Part shown: positions 52,914 to 61,476 of the stretch, piece by piece
How positions within the stretch are numbered: position 1 is the stretch's first letter
Layout: every line of letters begins with the position of its first letter
Source of the DNA: Sporosarcina sp. FSL W8-0480
GTDB taxonomy: Bacteria; Bacillota; Bacilli; Bacillales_A; Planococcaceae
NCBI RefSeq assembly: GCF_037963765.1
Contig: NZ_CP150166.1
Span: 532,001-596,000 of the forward strand
Direction: 5' to 3'
Length of the DNA: 64,000 nt
Notes under the pieces: model-generated
The model's database searches: none
The model's input: only the letters and a program-made list of their open reading frames with translations
Told to the model about the DNA's origin: nothing
Position numbers and translations under genes: made by a program

Positions 52914-54491
52914 ATGAAAAAACAAATAAGTATAATAGCCCTCATCTCACTAAGTCTGCTGTTAGCATTGGCGGGGTGCGGAAAAGGTAAAGAGAAGACC
53001 GTTAACGGCAAAAAGGAAAACAGTCTTATTTATGCATCCGAGGCTGAGTTTGCCGGTCTGAATCCGATTCTTGAGGAGACGAATTTGGATGCGCTCCTCT
53101 TCCGGGGGCTGTTTCGTTTTGATGAAAACAATGAACCGAAAGCCGATATTGCAGATTCCTTCGTCATATCGGATGACAAATTGACTTATACATTCAAGGT
53201 GAAGCAGGATATTCGTTTTCACGACGATGAACTGCTGACTGTAGATGATGTGATTTTTACAATCGAAAGTATTTTGGATGATAAAAACGCTTCGTTTTTG
53301 AAATCGGATTTCACTGAAGTGGCATCAATGAAAAAGCTGAATGATTACGAGTTTGAGTTGAAGCTAAAACACCCGTTCACACCTATTCTTGATAAGCTGA
53401 CGGTACCTATATTGCCAAAGCATTCGTTTCAAGGTGTAGACATGAGGACGGCAGAGTTCAACAGCCATCCGATTGGCGCAGGACCTTATCAGTTCGACAA
53501 ATGGGACCGTGGCAATAGCTTGACGCTGAAGGCATTCGACCGTTTTTACGGTACAAAGCCGTCCATTGAGAAAGTCATCTTCAAATTCATCCCTGACAGC
53601 AACGTCCGGGCATTGCAACTATCTTCAGGTGAGGTCGATATCGCACTGCTTGACCCGGTGCAAGTAGGTGAACTTGAAAAGCGAGATCATATTCAAATTT
53701 ATAATGTGGATACCGCGGATTATCGAGGAATCCTTTTCAATATGCAAAACGAGCTTTGGCAAGATGTCCGCGTCCGCCAGGCATTCAGTTTCGCGATTGA
53801 TCGGGAACAAATCGTAAAAGGCATTCTGAAAGGATATGGAGAAGTGGCCTATTCACCTCTTCAAAAACATGATTTTCATAATGAACAAATTGAAAAATAC
53901 AGCTTTGAGCTAACACGTGCCGATGCATTGTTGGACGAGGCTGGTTGGGAAAAGTCGACCGACGGATTCCGTTACAAAAACGGCCAGAAACTGAGCTTCA
54001 CAATTACTGCTCCGGCATCCGATTCAGTCCGTGTCAATATGGCGAATTATGTTGCTGAGGGGTATAAGTCGATCGGTGCGGATGTCTATGTGGCGGCGCT
54101 TGACTGGAGTGCGATTACAATTGAAGATACGGATGCTTTCATGATCGGATGGGGTAGCCCCTACGACGCGGATCATCATACGTATAGCTTGTTCCATTCA
54201 TCCGAGTCGAGTTTGACGAGCTCAGGCTATAACTTCGGAAACTATTCGAATAAAAAAGTAGATACTTTCCTTGAAAAAGGTCGTTTATCTATGGACGAAG
54301 CAGAACGGAAGGCAAGCTACACGGCATTCCAAAAAGAGCTTGCGGAAGATCCGGCATTCGCATTCATCGCTTATGTAAATGCAGTTTATGGCATTAACGG
54401 GAATATCGAAGGCGTGAAAGAGCGAACGCTCGGTCACCACGGTTCCGGTTTCCTGTGGAATGTCGAGGAGTGGAAGTGGAATGACCGTTAA
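52914..54491 (+). CDS. nikA: Nickel/peptide-type ABC transporter substrate-binding lipoprotein, NikA-like
   Basis: 525 residues from ATG 52914 (GGATGGAGG upstream). Lipobox LAGC, Cys22, then the family 5 binding fold ('VKQDIRFHDDELLTVDDVIFTIESIL', 'HPIGAGPYQFDKWDRGNSLTLKAFDRFYG', 'VRQAFSFAIDREQIVKGI'). NikA, dipeptide and oligopeptide binders share this fold; nickel is inferred from its position directly behind ureD, because urease needs Ni2+. Histidines that might matter occur at 'KHDFHNEQ' and 'DADHHTYSLFHSS'. Confidence 0.8.
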   Translation: MKKQISIIALISLSLLLALAGCGKGKEKTVNGKKENSLIYASEAEFAGLNPILEETNLDALLFRGLFRFDENNEPKADIADSFVISDDKLTYTFKVKQDIRFHDDELLTVDDVIFTIESILDDKNASFLKSDFTEVASMKKLNDYEFELKLKHPFTPILDKLTVPILPKHSFQGVDMRTAEFNSHPIGAGPYQFDKWDRGNSLTLKAFDRFYGTKPSIEKVIFKFIPDSNVRALQLSSGEVDIALLDPVQVGELEKRDHIQIYNVDTADYRGILFNMQNELWQDVRVRQAFSFAIDREQIVKGILKGYGEVAYSPLQKHDFHNEQIEKYSFELTRADALLDEAGWEKSTDGFRYKNGQKLSFTITAPASDSVRVNMANYVAEGYKSIGADVYVAALDWSAITIEDTDAFMIGWGSPYDADHHTYSLFHSSESSLTSSGYNFGNYSNKKVDTFLEKGRLSMDEAERKASYTAFQKELAEDPAFAFIAYVNAVYGINGNIEGVKERTLGHHGSGFLWNVEEWKWNDR

Positions 54492-55452
54492 ATGGATTGG
54501 GAAGCGCATGATGTTGGGGATTTTAGTTCTCCTCATCGTGAGCTTCCTCTCTTTTTTCATTATGCATGCTGGACCGGGCAGCTCAGCAACCGCATATTAC
54601 GGGGGCAATGCCCAAACATTGACCGCCTCTGAGAAGGAGCGGATCAGTGAGGAGTTTGGGCTTGACCGTCCGTTGATCATACAATATGGGTCTTGGTTGA
54701 TAGAGGTGATGAGTGGAAATTTAGGTATGTCTGCTAAAGAGGGACGACCTGTCGCATCGATTCTCTCTGAGCGTTTGCCGAATACGCTTCTGTTATTTGG
54801 CGTATCGATGTTTTTCATTATCATCGGATCGATTTGGCTTGGAATGGTAGCGGGAATGAGGCCGGGATCGTTGCTTGATAGAGGGCTATCGACGTTCAGT
54901 ATCGCGTCTTCCTCCATCCCCCCTTTTTGGCTTGGGATTTTATTCATTTATTTATTTTCCGTCATGTTAGGCGTCTTGCCTTCTTCCGGGACGAGGAGTT
55001 TGGTCGGGGACGGCGGCTTTTTCGATAGAGTACAGCATATAGTCATGCCTGCATCTGTAATTGTGCTGACGCATGTTGGCTTGTATGCACGATTCCTGCA
55101 AGAGAGTGTAAAGACGGAAATCGGAAGCTACTATGTGATGGCGGCAAGAGCAAACGGAGTGGATGAACGGGAAATTAGAATCGGAGTGCTACGGAACGCT
55201 TTCATTCCCTATTTGAATTATCTCGGTATGACGATTCCTTCATTTTTCGGAGGTTCGGTCATTGTGGAAGCGCTATTTGCATGGTCGGGCCTCGGGCAGT
55301 TGCTTGTGAAATCAATCATGGTGAAGGATTATCCGCTGCTGATGGGCGGTATCATGCTGACGGGTTTGATCGTCGTCATTACACTGTTCGTCATCGATGT
55401 CCTTATGTTCATGCTCGACCCGAAGCTCCGTAGAGGGGAGTTGGGCAGATGA
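54481..55452 (+). CDS. nikB: Nickel-type ABC transporter permease NikB-like
   Basis: 323 residues, ATG 54481 inside the end of nikA (11-base overlap, GAGGAG ten bases upstream). Six helices, 'FFIMHAGPGSSATAYYGGNAQTLTASEKERISEEFGLDRPLIIQYGSWL' and EAA loop 'YYVMAARANGVDEREIRIGVLRNAFIPYLNY'. Belongs to the DppB/OppB/NikB family; the short ABC branch and gene context point to nickel. Confidence 0.85.
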   Translation: MTVKWIGKRMMLGILVLLIVSFLSFFIMHAGPGSSATAYYGGNAQTLTASEKERISEEFGLDRPLIIQYGSWLIEVMSGNLGMSAKEGRPVASILSERLPNTLLLFGVSMFFIIIGSIWLGMVAGMRPGSLLDRGLSTFSIASSSIPPFWLGILFIYLFSVMLGVLPSSGTRSLVGDGGFFDRVQHIVMPASVIVLTHVGLYARFLQESVKTEIGSYYVMAARANGVDEREIRIGVLRNAFIPYLNYLGMTIPSFFGGSVIVEALFAWSGLGQLLVKSIMVKDYPLLMGGIMLTGLIVVITLFVIDVLMFMLDPKLRRGELGR

Positions 55453-56261
55453 AACAGAGAAAAATGCTTGTTTTCTGGTGCTCACTTTTAGGGTTGATCG
55501 TTGTTTTAACGCTGTTTTCCAGTTTGCTTGCTACCCATCCGGTGAATGAAATGGATTTGGACGCGGTTTATTCTCCTCCTATGAACGGTCATCTATTAGG
55601 GACGGACCAACTTGGTAGGGATGTGTTTTCACGTCTATTGGAAGGTGGAAAAGTGACATTGGCAGTTGCCGGCTTATCGGTTCTGCTGTCGTTAATCATC
55701 GGGGTCGTTTATGGAGGAATAAGCGGGTATGCCGGTGGGTGGATCGACAGTGTGATGATGAGGATTTTGGAAGCACTCATTTCCATCCCTTCTCTTGTTT
55801 TGGTTTTAGCTTTTCAGGCAATCATGTCAGGCGGGATGTGGGGCATGACATTCATCATTGGAGTGACGGGTTGGTTCACGACGGCGCGAATTGTTCGTTC
55901 AGAATTTATCCGGCTGAAGGATATGGAGTACGTTAAAATGGCGAAAATGTTCGGCACCCCAGTCTGGAGAATCATTACGGGTCATTTGCTCCGTAATAGT
56001 TTACCGCCACTGTTCGTCGTGACGATCTTCAATTTTGCTGGAGCTGTTTTCATCGAAGTGTCGCTAAGCTTTCTTGGGATCGGCATTCCTCCGGCCATTC
56101 CATCATGGGGGAACATGTTGTACAATGCCCAAAATGATTTGTTGATTGGTGCATGGTGGATTGGTGTCTTCCCGGGCTTGCTGATCTTCTTAACGATTCT
56201 TTCCATCAATTTCATCGGGGAAGCGCTGAAAGATCCTAAAAGGAGGCGGTTCCATGCTTGA
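55449..56261 (+). CDS. nikC: Nickel-type ABC transporter permease NikC-like
   Basis: 270 residues; short N-terminal tail before six helices. 'HLLGTDQLGRDVFSRLLEGGKVTL' and EAA loop 'DMEYVKMAKMFGTPVWRIITGHLLRNSLPPL'. Overlaps nikB by four and nikD by eight bases. Confidence 0.87.
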   Translation: MKQRKMLVFWCSLLGLIVVLTLFSSLLATHPVNEMDLDAVYSPPMNGHLLGTDQLGRDVFSRLLEGGKVTLAVAGLSVLLSLIIGVVYGGISGYAGGWIDSVMMRILEALISIPSLVLVLAFQAIMSGGMWGMTFIIGVTGWFTTARIVRSEFIRLKDMEYVKMAKMFGTPVWRIITGHLLRNSLPPLFVVTIFNFAGAVFIEVSLSFLGIGIPPAIPSWGNMLYNAQNDLLIGAWWIGVFPGLLIFLTILSINFIGEALKDPKRRRFHA

Positions 56262-57000
56262 AGTGAAAGGATTATCCGTTGAGATCAACGAAGTCCTTGT
56301 CGTGAAAGGGATCTCCTTTTTAATTCCGAAAGGGAAAGTGACCGCGCTGATTGGTGAAAGTGGCAGTGGGAAAAGCATGACCGTCTCGGCATTAATAGGG
56401 ATGCTGCCCGCAAATTCGCGTGCCTATGGAGAAGTTCTTTATAAGGATATGGATTTGTTGAAAGCGACTCCTGAAAAGATCTCAGCATTACGGAAAATTG
56501 AATTCTTTACGGTTTTTCAGGATGCATCAAATAGTTTCAATCCGAGTGTGAAGATGGATCGACAATTGTATGCATTCTCCGCAAGTAGGGTTGGCGATGA
56601 TGAGGCGAAGTTTCAGGAGAAGATGCCGGAAATTTTAGAGAGGTTAAACTTGTCCGTTGATATTATGAATCGATATCCGTTTGAGTTGTCGGGTGGAATG
56701 TTGCAGCGTTGCATGGTTGCTTGCGCATTCTATTTGGAGCCCGAATTATTGATAGCCGACGAACCGACTTCAGCACTCGATAAAGTCGTACAGAAGGAGT
56801 TCATAAAAACGCTACGTCTGTTGAATGAAAGCGGGACAACGGTCCTTATCATCACCCATGATTTGGATGTTGTGGCCGCTGTGGCAGATGAAATGATTGT
56901 CATGCGGAAAGGTGAAGTCGTCGAGACGGGGGCTGTGAAAGATGTGTTGGCAAATCCGACACATGAATATACAAAACGTTTGCTGGAAAGTCGATTTTAG
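56254..57000 (+). CDS. nikD: Nickel-type ABC transporter ATP-binding protein NikD-like
   Basis: 248 residues. Walker A GESGSGKSM, Q-loop 'FFTVFQDASNSFNPSVKMDRQL', signature LSGGMLQRCMVACAF, Walker B '[19 protein letters not shown]'. It lacks the ~80-residue peptide-transporter C-terminal extension with cysteines that DppD and YkfD have, as is usual for NikD/CntD-type ATPases. This size difference supports a metal rather than peptide importer. Confidence 0.85.
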   Translation: MLEVKGLSVEINEVLVVKGISFLIPKGKVTALIGESGSGKSMTVSALIGMLPANSRAYGEVLYKDMDLLKATPEKISALRKIEFFTVFQDASNSFNPSVKMDRQLYAFSASRVGDDEAKFQEKMPEILERLNLSVDIMNRYPFELSGGMLQRCMVACAFYLEPELLIADEPTSALDKVVQKEFIKTLRLLNESGTTVLIITHDLDVVAAVADEMIVMRKGEVVETGAVKDVLANPTHEYTKRLLESRF

Positions 57001-57017
57001 GAAAGGGGGTGCCGAAA

Positions 57018-57716
57018 GTGCTTAAAATAGAACATCTTTCAAAAAGCTATGGCAGAGGAAAACGGAAAAAGGATGTGCTTCATGATGTGAATCTGACAGT
57101 TGGCGAGGGAGAGATTGTCGGGATTGTCGGTGAAAGTGGTAGCGGGAAAAGTACATTATCCCGTCTGATCATGCGATTAGAAACCGCGGATGAAGGAACG
57201 GTTTCATTTGCAATCGCAGATGACTTCTATGCTTCCTGTCAAATCGTTTTCCAAAATGCATCTGCCGCTATGAACCCATCGTGGACTGTGCGCGATATTT
57301 TAAAGGAGCCTCTCCGCAAGAGGAAAGGCGATCGGGAAGCGCATATTCGTGAAATGCTTGAAAAAGTGAGTCTGGAAGAGAAGCATTTGGACCGGCGCCC
57401 TTCGGAATTAAGCGGAGGTGAGCGTCAACGAGTGAATCTCCTTCGCTCAATCCTTGTCGAACCAAAGCTGCTTGTTTGCGATGAAATCGTCTCGAATTTG
57501 GATCGATTGATACAGAAGGAAATTGTTGAGTTGTTACAGCGGCTTAACCGGGAAACGGGAATGGCGATTCTGTTCATTTCTCATGACCTTCGTGTCGTGG
57601 AGCATCTATGTAACCGGATTTATGTGATGCAAGGCGGAATGATTGTGGAGGAGGGCGTGAAACGGGATGGGCGGTTTTCATTTGAGCACCCGTATTCCCT
57701 GTTGCTGTTTGACTGA
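57018..57716 (+). CDS. nikE: Nickel-type ABC transporter ATP-binding protein NikE-like
   Basis: 232 residues from GTG 57018 (AAGGGGG eight bases upstream; GTG 57009 is too near). Walker A GESGSGKST, Q-loop 'SCQIVFQNASAAMNPSWTV', signature LSGGERQRVNLLRSI, Walker B 'LLVCDEIVSNLDRLIQKEI', in which the common DEPTSALD reads DEIVSNLD, a variation also familiar from NikE/CntF proteins. No C-terminal extension. The promoter of the next gene overlaps its stop. Confidence 0.85.
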   Translation: MLKIEHLSKSYGRGKRKKDVLHDVNLTVGEGEIVGIVGESGSGKSTLSRLIMRLETADEGTVSFAIADDFYASCQIVFQNASAAMNPSWTVRDILKEPLRKRKGDREAHIREMLEKVSLEEKHLDRRPSELSGGERQRVNLLRSILVEPKLLVCDEIVSNLDRLIQKEIVELLQRLNRETGMAILFISHDLRVVEHLCNRIYVMQGGMIVEEGVKRDGRFSFEHPYSLLLFD

Positions 57717-57718
57717 AC

Positions 57719-57748
57719 TTGTTCAACCTTTTCGGTAGTGGGTATACT
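57719..57748 (+). promoter_or_regulatory. Candidate SigA promoter of ykhA
   Basis: TTGTTC (57719-57724), 18-base spacer, TATACT (57743-57748), 28 bases before the start codon. The -35 lies in the palindrome TGAACTTGTTCA. Confidence 0.6.
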
Positions 57749-57775
57749 AAAAGGAGAATTGAAAGGGAGATGACA

Positions 57776-58255
57776 ATGATGGAACAACGGCCGATGAGCC
57801 ACTCACGTACAATCGTTACGAAGCTTGTACTACCGCCTGACACAAACCATATGCAGACAATTTTCGGTGGGAAAGTGTTAGCGTACATAGACGAAATTGC
57901 CGCAATTGCGGCGATGAAACATTCCAACAAGCGCGCTGCTGTCACTGCATCCATCGATTCGGTCGACTTCCTATCGTCCGCCAAAGTTGGGGATGTGCTT
58001 GAACTGGAAGCGGTCGTCAGTTCGACGGGCCGCACATCGATGGAAGTGTTCGTATCGGTGCATTCGAGGGATTTACTTACCGGAGCGACCAAGTTGACGA
58101 CAGAGTCATTTCTGACGATGGTCGCAATGGATGAAAACAACAAGCCGACACCGGTTCCGGGCATCTATCCGGAAACAGAAGCCGAAAAACGATTGTTCGA
58201 AACTGGTCCCGCCCGACGGCAACACAGGAAGCTGCGAAGGGAAATTAGACATTGA
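57776..58255 (+). CDS. ykhA: Acyl-CoA thioesterase, YkhA-like hot-dog protein
   Basis: 159 residues. Hot-dog fold with 'LPPDTNHMQTIFGGKVLAYIDEIAAIAAMKHSNKRAAVTASIDSVDFLSSAKVGDVLELEAVV', the N-H-..-GG..L..ID pattern of the BFIT/BACH-type thioesterases. Hydrolyses acyl-CoAs in the cytosol; chain-length preference unknown. Starts ATG 57776 or 57779, behind AAAGGGAG; a longer frame from 57719 would include the promoter. Confidence 0.88.
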   Translation: MMEQRPMSHSRTIVTKLVLPPDTNHMQTIFGGKVLAYIDEIAAIAAMKHSNKRAAVTASIDSVDFLSSAKVGDVLELEAVVSSTGRTSMEVFVSVHSRDLLTGATKLTTESFLTMVAMDENNKPTPVPGIYPETEAEKRLFETGPARRQHRKLRREIRH

Positions 58256-58258
58256 AAG

Positions 58259-58285
58259 AAGTCGCCTTTTAGGGGCGGCTTTTTT
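58259..58285 (+). terminator. Terminator of ykhA
   Basis: GTCGCC pairs with GGGCGGC (G-U) around TTTTAG, followed by TTTTTT. Confidence 0.8.
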
Positions 58286-58336
58286 GATTGAAACTTCAAA
58301 TGCTTTCTTCCGTATATAAGGAAAGGAGTGAGTGCG

Positions 58337-59287
58337 GTGAGGGCGGATATTCATGAACGGCAAATGGAGTTGACGATGCTGCGGAATGAACGGAACCGGG
58401 TGAAAAGACGTTTCGATGGGGCGGAGGCGCAATATAAGGAAGCGGTTCAGTTGCGTGATCGGTTGCACAGGCAACTTTCGAAGGAGCAACAGGATGTCGT
58501 GAAGCTTGGGAAATTCTCATTTGCAAATAAACTTAAAGAGTGGACAGGCAAATGGGATGTGCAGATGGAGAAGGAAATGAATGAAGTCGTTGAGGCCGAA
58601 TTGAAATACAATGAGGCGGAAAAAACAGTGACAGATTTAGCGGCGGAAGTGAGCAGGCTCCGTGAGCAAATGAATCGTGAGGAATTTCTTTATATCGATG
58701 AGGATTGGGCGGACTTCTTGAAGGAAAAAGAAGCCTGGATCCGGCAGAACGACTCGGTGGCGAACAGTACTTTGCAAAAAATCGCGGATGACCGGGTGCG
58801 TGTCCGGTCGTTGATAAGGGAAATCGACGAGGCATATGAAGCGGGCGACAAGGCAATGCGGACACTTGACTCTGCACTCGATAAGTTGGGCAATGCCGAA
58901 GGGCTATCGGTGTGGGATACGTTTTTAGGTGGCGGTCTCATTGTTTCAGCAATGAAATATTCAGAAATGAACAGTTCCGACGACCTTGTGCACCGTGCAC
59001 AACGTGCCCTTCGACATTATGAGACCGAATTGATGGACGTCCAAAATGTCGCCTCCGAATCGTTCAATGTGAATCATAATGACTTTTTCACATTCACGGA
59101 TATTTTCTTTGATAATATCTTCTCTGACTGGGCGGTCCATTCGCGGATAACAGACGCGAAAGGCAAGTTGAATGTCGTGCTTCAAGATGTACGCCGAGTA
59201 CAGGACCAACTGCGACGAAAACGGGATGAAGCTACGGAAGAATTGAAGCGACTTGACCAGCAGGAGAAGGATATTATCGTTTCTTGA
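58337..59287 (+). CDS. Coiled-coil protein of unknown function
   Basis: 316 residues from GTG 58337 (AAAGGAG eight bases upstream). Two long charged helical regions, about 1-130 and 270-316 ('VRRVQDQLRRKRDEATEELKRLDQQEKDIIV'), flank a central part with a short apolar stretch 'LSVWDTFLGGGLIVSAMKYSEM' and an aromatic patch 'NHNDFFTFTDIFFDNIFSDWAV'. No signal peptide or full membrane helix. The pattern recalls phage-shock or effector-like helical bundles, but I do not recognise the family and assign no function. It lies alone between ykhA and mazEF. Confidence 0.8.
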   Translation: MRADIHERQMELTMLRNERNRVKRRFDGAEAQYKEAVQLRDRLHRQLSKEQQDVVKLGKFSFANKLKEWTGKWDVQMEKEMNEVVEAELKYNEAEKTVTDLAAEVSRLREQMNREEFLYIDEDWADFLKEKEAWIRQNDSVANSTLQKIADDRVRVRSLIREIDEAYEAGDKAMRTLDSALDKLGNAEGLSVWDTFLGGGLIVSAMKYSEMNSSDDLVHRAQRALRHYETELMDVQNVASESFNVNHNDFFTFTDIFFDNIFSDWAVHSRITDAKGKLNVVLQDVRRVQDQLRRKRDEATEELKRLDQQEKDIIVS

Positions 59288-59316
59288 TTGACGAGTTGTC
59301 TCTTTGTATATACAAT
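59288..59316 (+). promoter_or_regulatory. Candidate promoter of mazEF
   Basis: TTGACG (59288-59293), 17-base spacer, TACAAT (59311-59316), starting at the stop codon of the upstream gene. Confidence 0.6.
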
Positions 59317-59340
59317 GTTTATACGCGGAGGTGATTTAGG

Positions 59341-59568
59341 ATGTATCAGATTAAAAAATGGGGAAATAGTTTAGGGATCAGAATACCGAAAACAGTAAGT
59401 GATAAACTTATGCTCCGTGAAGACTCTGAGGTATACCTGTATGTTGAAAATGATCGTTTAATTATTGAGCCAAAAAGAAAATCACTTCAGACATTAGTCG
59501 ATGATATAACGGAAGATAATATCCATAGGGAAGTTGAATTTGGAAAGTCTGAGGGAGGGGAAGCATGA
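59341..59568 (+). CDS. mazE: MazE-like antitoxin (AbrB fold)
   Basis: 75 residues. 'IKKWGNSLGIRIPKTVSDKLMLREDSEVYLYVENDRLIIEPK' is the swapped-hairpin AbrB/MazE DNA-binding fold; the acidic tail 'LVDDITEDNIHREVEFGKSEGGE' would fill the MazF RNA site. GGAGGTG precedes ATG 59341. Overlaps mazF by four bases. Likely represses its own promoter with MazF. Confidence 0.92.
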   Translation: MYQIKKWGNSLGIRIPKTVSDKLMLREDSEVYLYVENDRLIIEPKRKSLQTLVDDITEDNIHREVEFGKSEGGEA

Positions 59569-59900
59569 TGAAGTATGTGCCGGAACGCGGTGATATTATC
59601 TGGCTATCTTTCTCGCCGCAATCGGGTGTGGAACAGGCGGGAAGGCGACCGGCTATTGTTTTGTCGCCTTCCTCTTATAATGAAAAATCAGGACTAATTC
59701 TCGTTTGTCCAGTAACTTCAAAGCAAAAAGGTTATCCATTTGAAGTAGCCCTTAGTGATTCATTGACAACTTCTGGTACTGTGCTTTCTGACCAAGTTCG
59801 TAGTTTGGATTGGCGAGTTAGAGAAGCAAGCTTCATCGAAACGATCAATGACGCAGCACTTGCTGATATTCTTGAAAATGTCCGTTTGCTGTTGGATTGA
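59565..59900 (+). CDS. mazF: MazF-family mRNA endoribonuclease toxin
   Basis: 111 residues. 'YVPERGDIIWLSFSPQSGVEQAGRRPAIVLSPSSYNEKSGLILVCPVTSKQKGYPFEV' has the conserved RRPAIVLS and the catalytic region with TSKQKGYP, close to E. coli MazF/ChpB rather than the B. subtilis NdoA subtype. Cuts mRNA at short sequence motifs when MazE is lost. Second gene of the pair; start at ATG 59565 or the next codon. Confidence 0.92.
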   Translation: MMKYVPERGDIIWLSFSPQSGVEQAGRRPAIVLSPSSYNEKSGLILVCPVTSKQKGYPFEVALSDSLTTSGTVLSDQVRSLDWRVREASFIETINDAALADILENVRLLLD

Positions 59901-59905
59901 TGGAC

Positions 59906-60274
59906 TTAGTCAAACTCCAAAAACTCAATCCGATTGCCAAATGGATCATTCGTGAAGAATCGGGCGCGGCCTGCAATTGGCGGTTCTTCAGTGATGGTGC
60001 AGTCTGCCGCGATTAGACGGGATTTCAATTCTTCAAGCGCGCGTACTGTGAATCCGGGATGCGCTTTTTTTGCTGGCGTGAAATCTGCTTGGACACCGAT
60101 ATGGACTTCTTGTGTACCACATTGGAACCAGCATCCTCCTCGTGCTTGTAAGTTTTCCGGCTTCGGGATTTCCTTCATTCCAAGTAACTCGCCGTAGAAT
60201 TGGCGTGCTTGTTCTTCGCAATTTGGCGGCGCCGCAATTTGGATATGGTCGATGCCAATGAGGAATTCAGTCAT
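59906..60274 (-). CDS. VOC superfamily protein
   Basis: 122 residues. 'IGIDHIQIAAPPNCEEQARQFYGELLGMKEIPKP' starts module 1 and keeps the metal-ligand His; 'CGTQEVHIGVQADFTPAKKAHPGFTV' and 'RARFFTNDPFGNRIEFLEFD' carry the second His and the closing Glu. With these three, a metal-dependent lyase or dioxygenase activity is plausible. The substrate is unknown. Convergent with mazF. Confidence 0.88.
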   Translation of the reverse strand: MTEFLIGIDHIQIAAPPNCEEQARQFYGELLGMKEIPKPENLQARGGCWFQCGTQEVHIGVQADFTPAKKAHPGFTVRALEELKSRLIAADCTITEEPPIAGRARFFTNDPFGNRIEFLEFD

Positions 60275-60380
60275 ATGGATCTCTCCTTTTTTGTTATTAT
60301 CTTAATTGTATTGGAGTTTGTGGGGAAGTACCATGACCGGATTTGAAAGCGTCAGTATAATTAAATCTTATGTGTCGGTT

Positions 60381-60413
60381 AAGCCCTTTTCCTTTTGTGG
60401 AGAAGGGTTTTTT
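60381..60413 (+). terminator. Terminator-like hairpin with no gene before it
   Basis: CCCTTTTCC pairs with GGAGAAGGG (one mismatch), followed by TTTTTTG. A TATAAT at about 60355 suggests it might end a very short RNA; the -35 is poor. The 60275-60690 gap otherwise holds the repeat array and the promoter of the ABC cluster. Confidence 0.5.
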
Positions 60414-60468
60414 GTTTGGCGGGTGAATCTTTCAGTGGGTCATTAGTCCCGAAGTGACAATATAACTT

Positions 60469-60573
60469 GGGAAATGATTGATATAGTAGGGGAAATAACC
60501 GATAAACCATTTCAATTGATCGATAAGTTCAGGGAAATGATCGATAAAACCCGGGAAATGATCGATAAAATTT
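60469..60573 (+). repeat. Intergenic array of five 21-bp units, copy 3
   Basis: Units at 60469-60489, 60490-60510, 60511-60531, 60532-60552 and 60553-60573. The third is TTCAATTGATCGATAAG, matching the odd unit of copy 1. It is preceded by the degenerate 20-base unit and GTCA/TGAC arms (60440-60457) as in the other copies. No palindromic box was found next to it. Confidence 0.92.
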
Positions 60574-60631
60574 TGCGGGGCAATAGCTTAGGGGACTTTC
60601 AAATTAATTTTCACCAATTAATCAAATTCCA

Positions 60632-60674
60632 TTGCAAGAGTGAATATGATAGTGTACTATGTAACTAATACACC
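60632..60674 (+). promoter_or_regulatory. Promoter and YtrA-like operator of the ABC cluster
   Basis: TTGCAA (60632-60637), 17-base spacer, TACTAT (60655-60660). Overlapping the -10 is AGTGTA (60651-60656), 12 bases, TACACC (60669-60674), close to the AGTGTA/TACACT inverted repeat recalled for YtrA-type GntR repressors. Binding there would block RNA polymerase. Confidence 0.55.
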
Positions 60675-60690
60675 GATACAGGAGGGGTAG

Positions 60691-61476
60691 ATGGTGAAGC
60701 AATGGAATGCTTTATTGCAGAAGGAATGGGTGCAGTGGAGGGTACAGATAATCGTTTTGGTCTTTCTAATGCTCACGGGATTGTTCATGCTCCCGACATT
60801 CGCAAAGATATTAGTGGCGGGGGAAGTTCCCGTATTTGAAATTACGATGATCATAAGCTTTGTGGCGGCGGGTGCCTGTGTTTTTGTGCCTGTCATCGCA
60901 TTTGCAACAATGTTTAACAAAGACATGAAAGTGCCAGATCTATGGCTGCATTCACCTGCATCCACTTCCAAACTCATTGGGGTGAAGCTGTTCATGGCTG
61001 CGGTGATAGGATTTGTCTATTTACTCGTCCCCGTAGCGGTCGTTGCAATCCGCTATCTATTTACATCACAGCCGGAAGTGATATTCAGTGAATTGCTGTT
61101 TGCAGGGGTCTTATTAATAAGTGCAGTATTTGTAACGTCTATTCGGTTCATGGTTTATGGTTTTTTCTTTATCGTCATTGATCAGCTGCTTAAACCTTTT
61201 CTTAAAGGGTTTTCGCTTGTCATCACACTGATCTTATTCGTCATTTCGGCACGAATTTATGGCGAGGTCACAAATTCCGTATTTTATGATCGGTTTATCA
61301 AGATAGGGAGCTTTGATTTGTTAGAGATCAAAAGCTCTAATATTGAAATCTCATATGATAACTTTTTATTCCACAATACTGTCTTGTACGTTGGTGAGAT
61401 TGCGTTCGCGGTTTTTTTCACAATCGGTGTACTTTACTTGGCTATCACCTTATTTGAAAAGAAGGTGCGGCTATGA
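60691..61476 (+). CDS. ABC-2 type membrane protein 1 of the Ytr-like cluster
   Basis: 261 residues, six membrane helices. Starts 'KQWNALLQKEWVQWRVQIIVLVFLMLTGLF', and 'FNKDMKVPDLWLHSPASTSKLIGVKLFM' contains the DMK.PD.WLHSP.S...L.G.K motif that recurs in the next gene, so the two are paralogues. Likely permease of an exporter powered by the downstream ATPases. AGGAGGGG precedes ATG 60691. Overlaps the next gene by four bases. Confidence 0.85.
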   Translation: MVKQWNALLQKEWVQWRVQIIVLVFLMLTGLFMLPTFAKILVAGEVPVFEITMIISFVAAGACVFVPVIAFATMFNKDMKVPDLWLHSPASTSKLIGVKLFMAAVIGFVYLLVPVAVVAIRYLFTSQPEVIFSELLFAGVLLISAVFVTSIRFMVYGFFFIVIDQLLKPFLKGFSLVITLILFVISARIYGEVTNSVFYDRFIKIGSFDLLEIKSSNIEISYDNFLFHNTVLYVGEIAFAVFFTIGVLYLAITLFEKKVRL

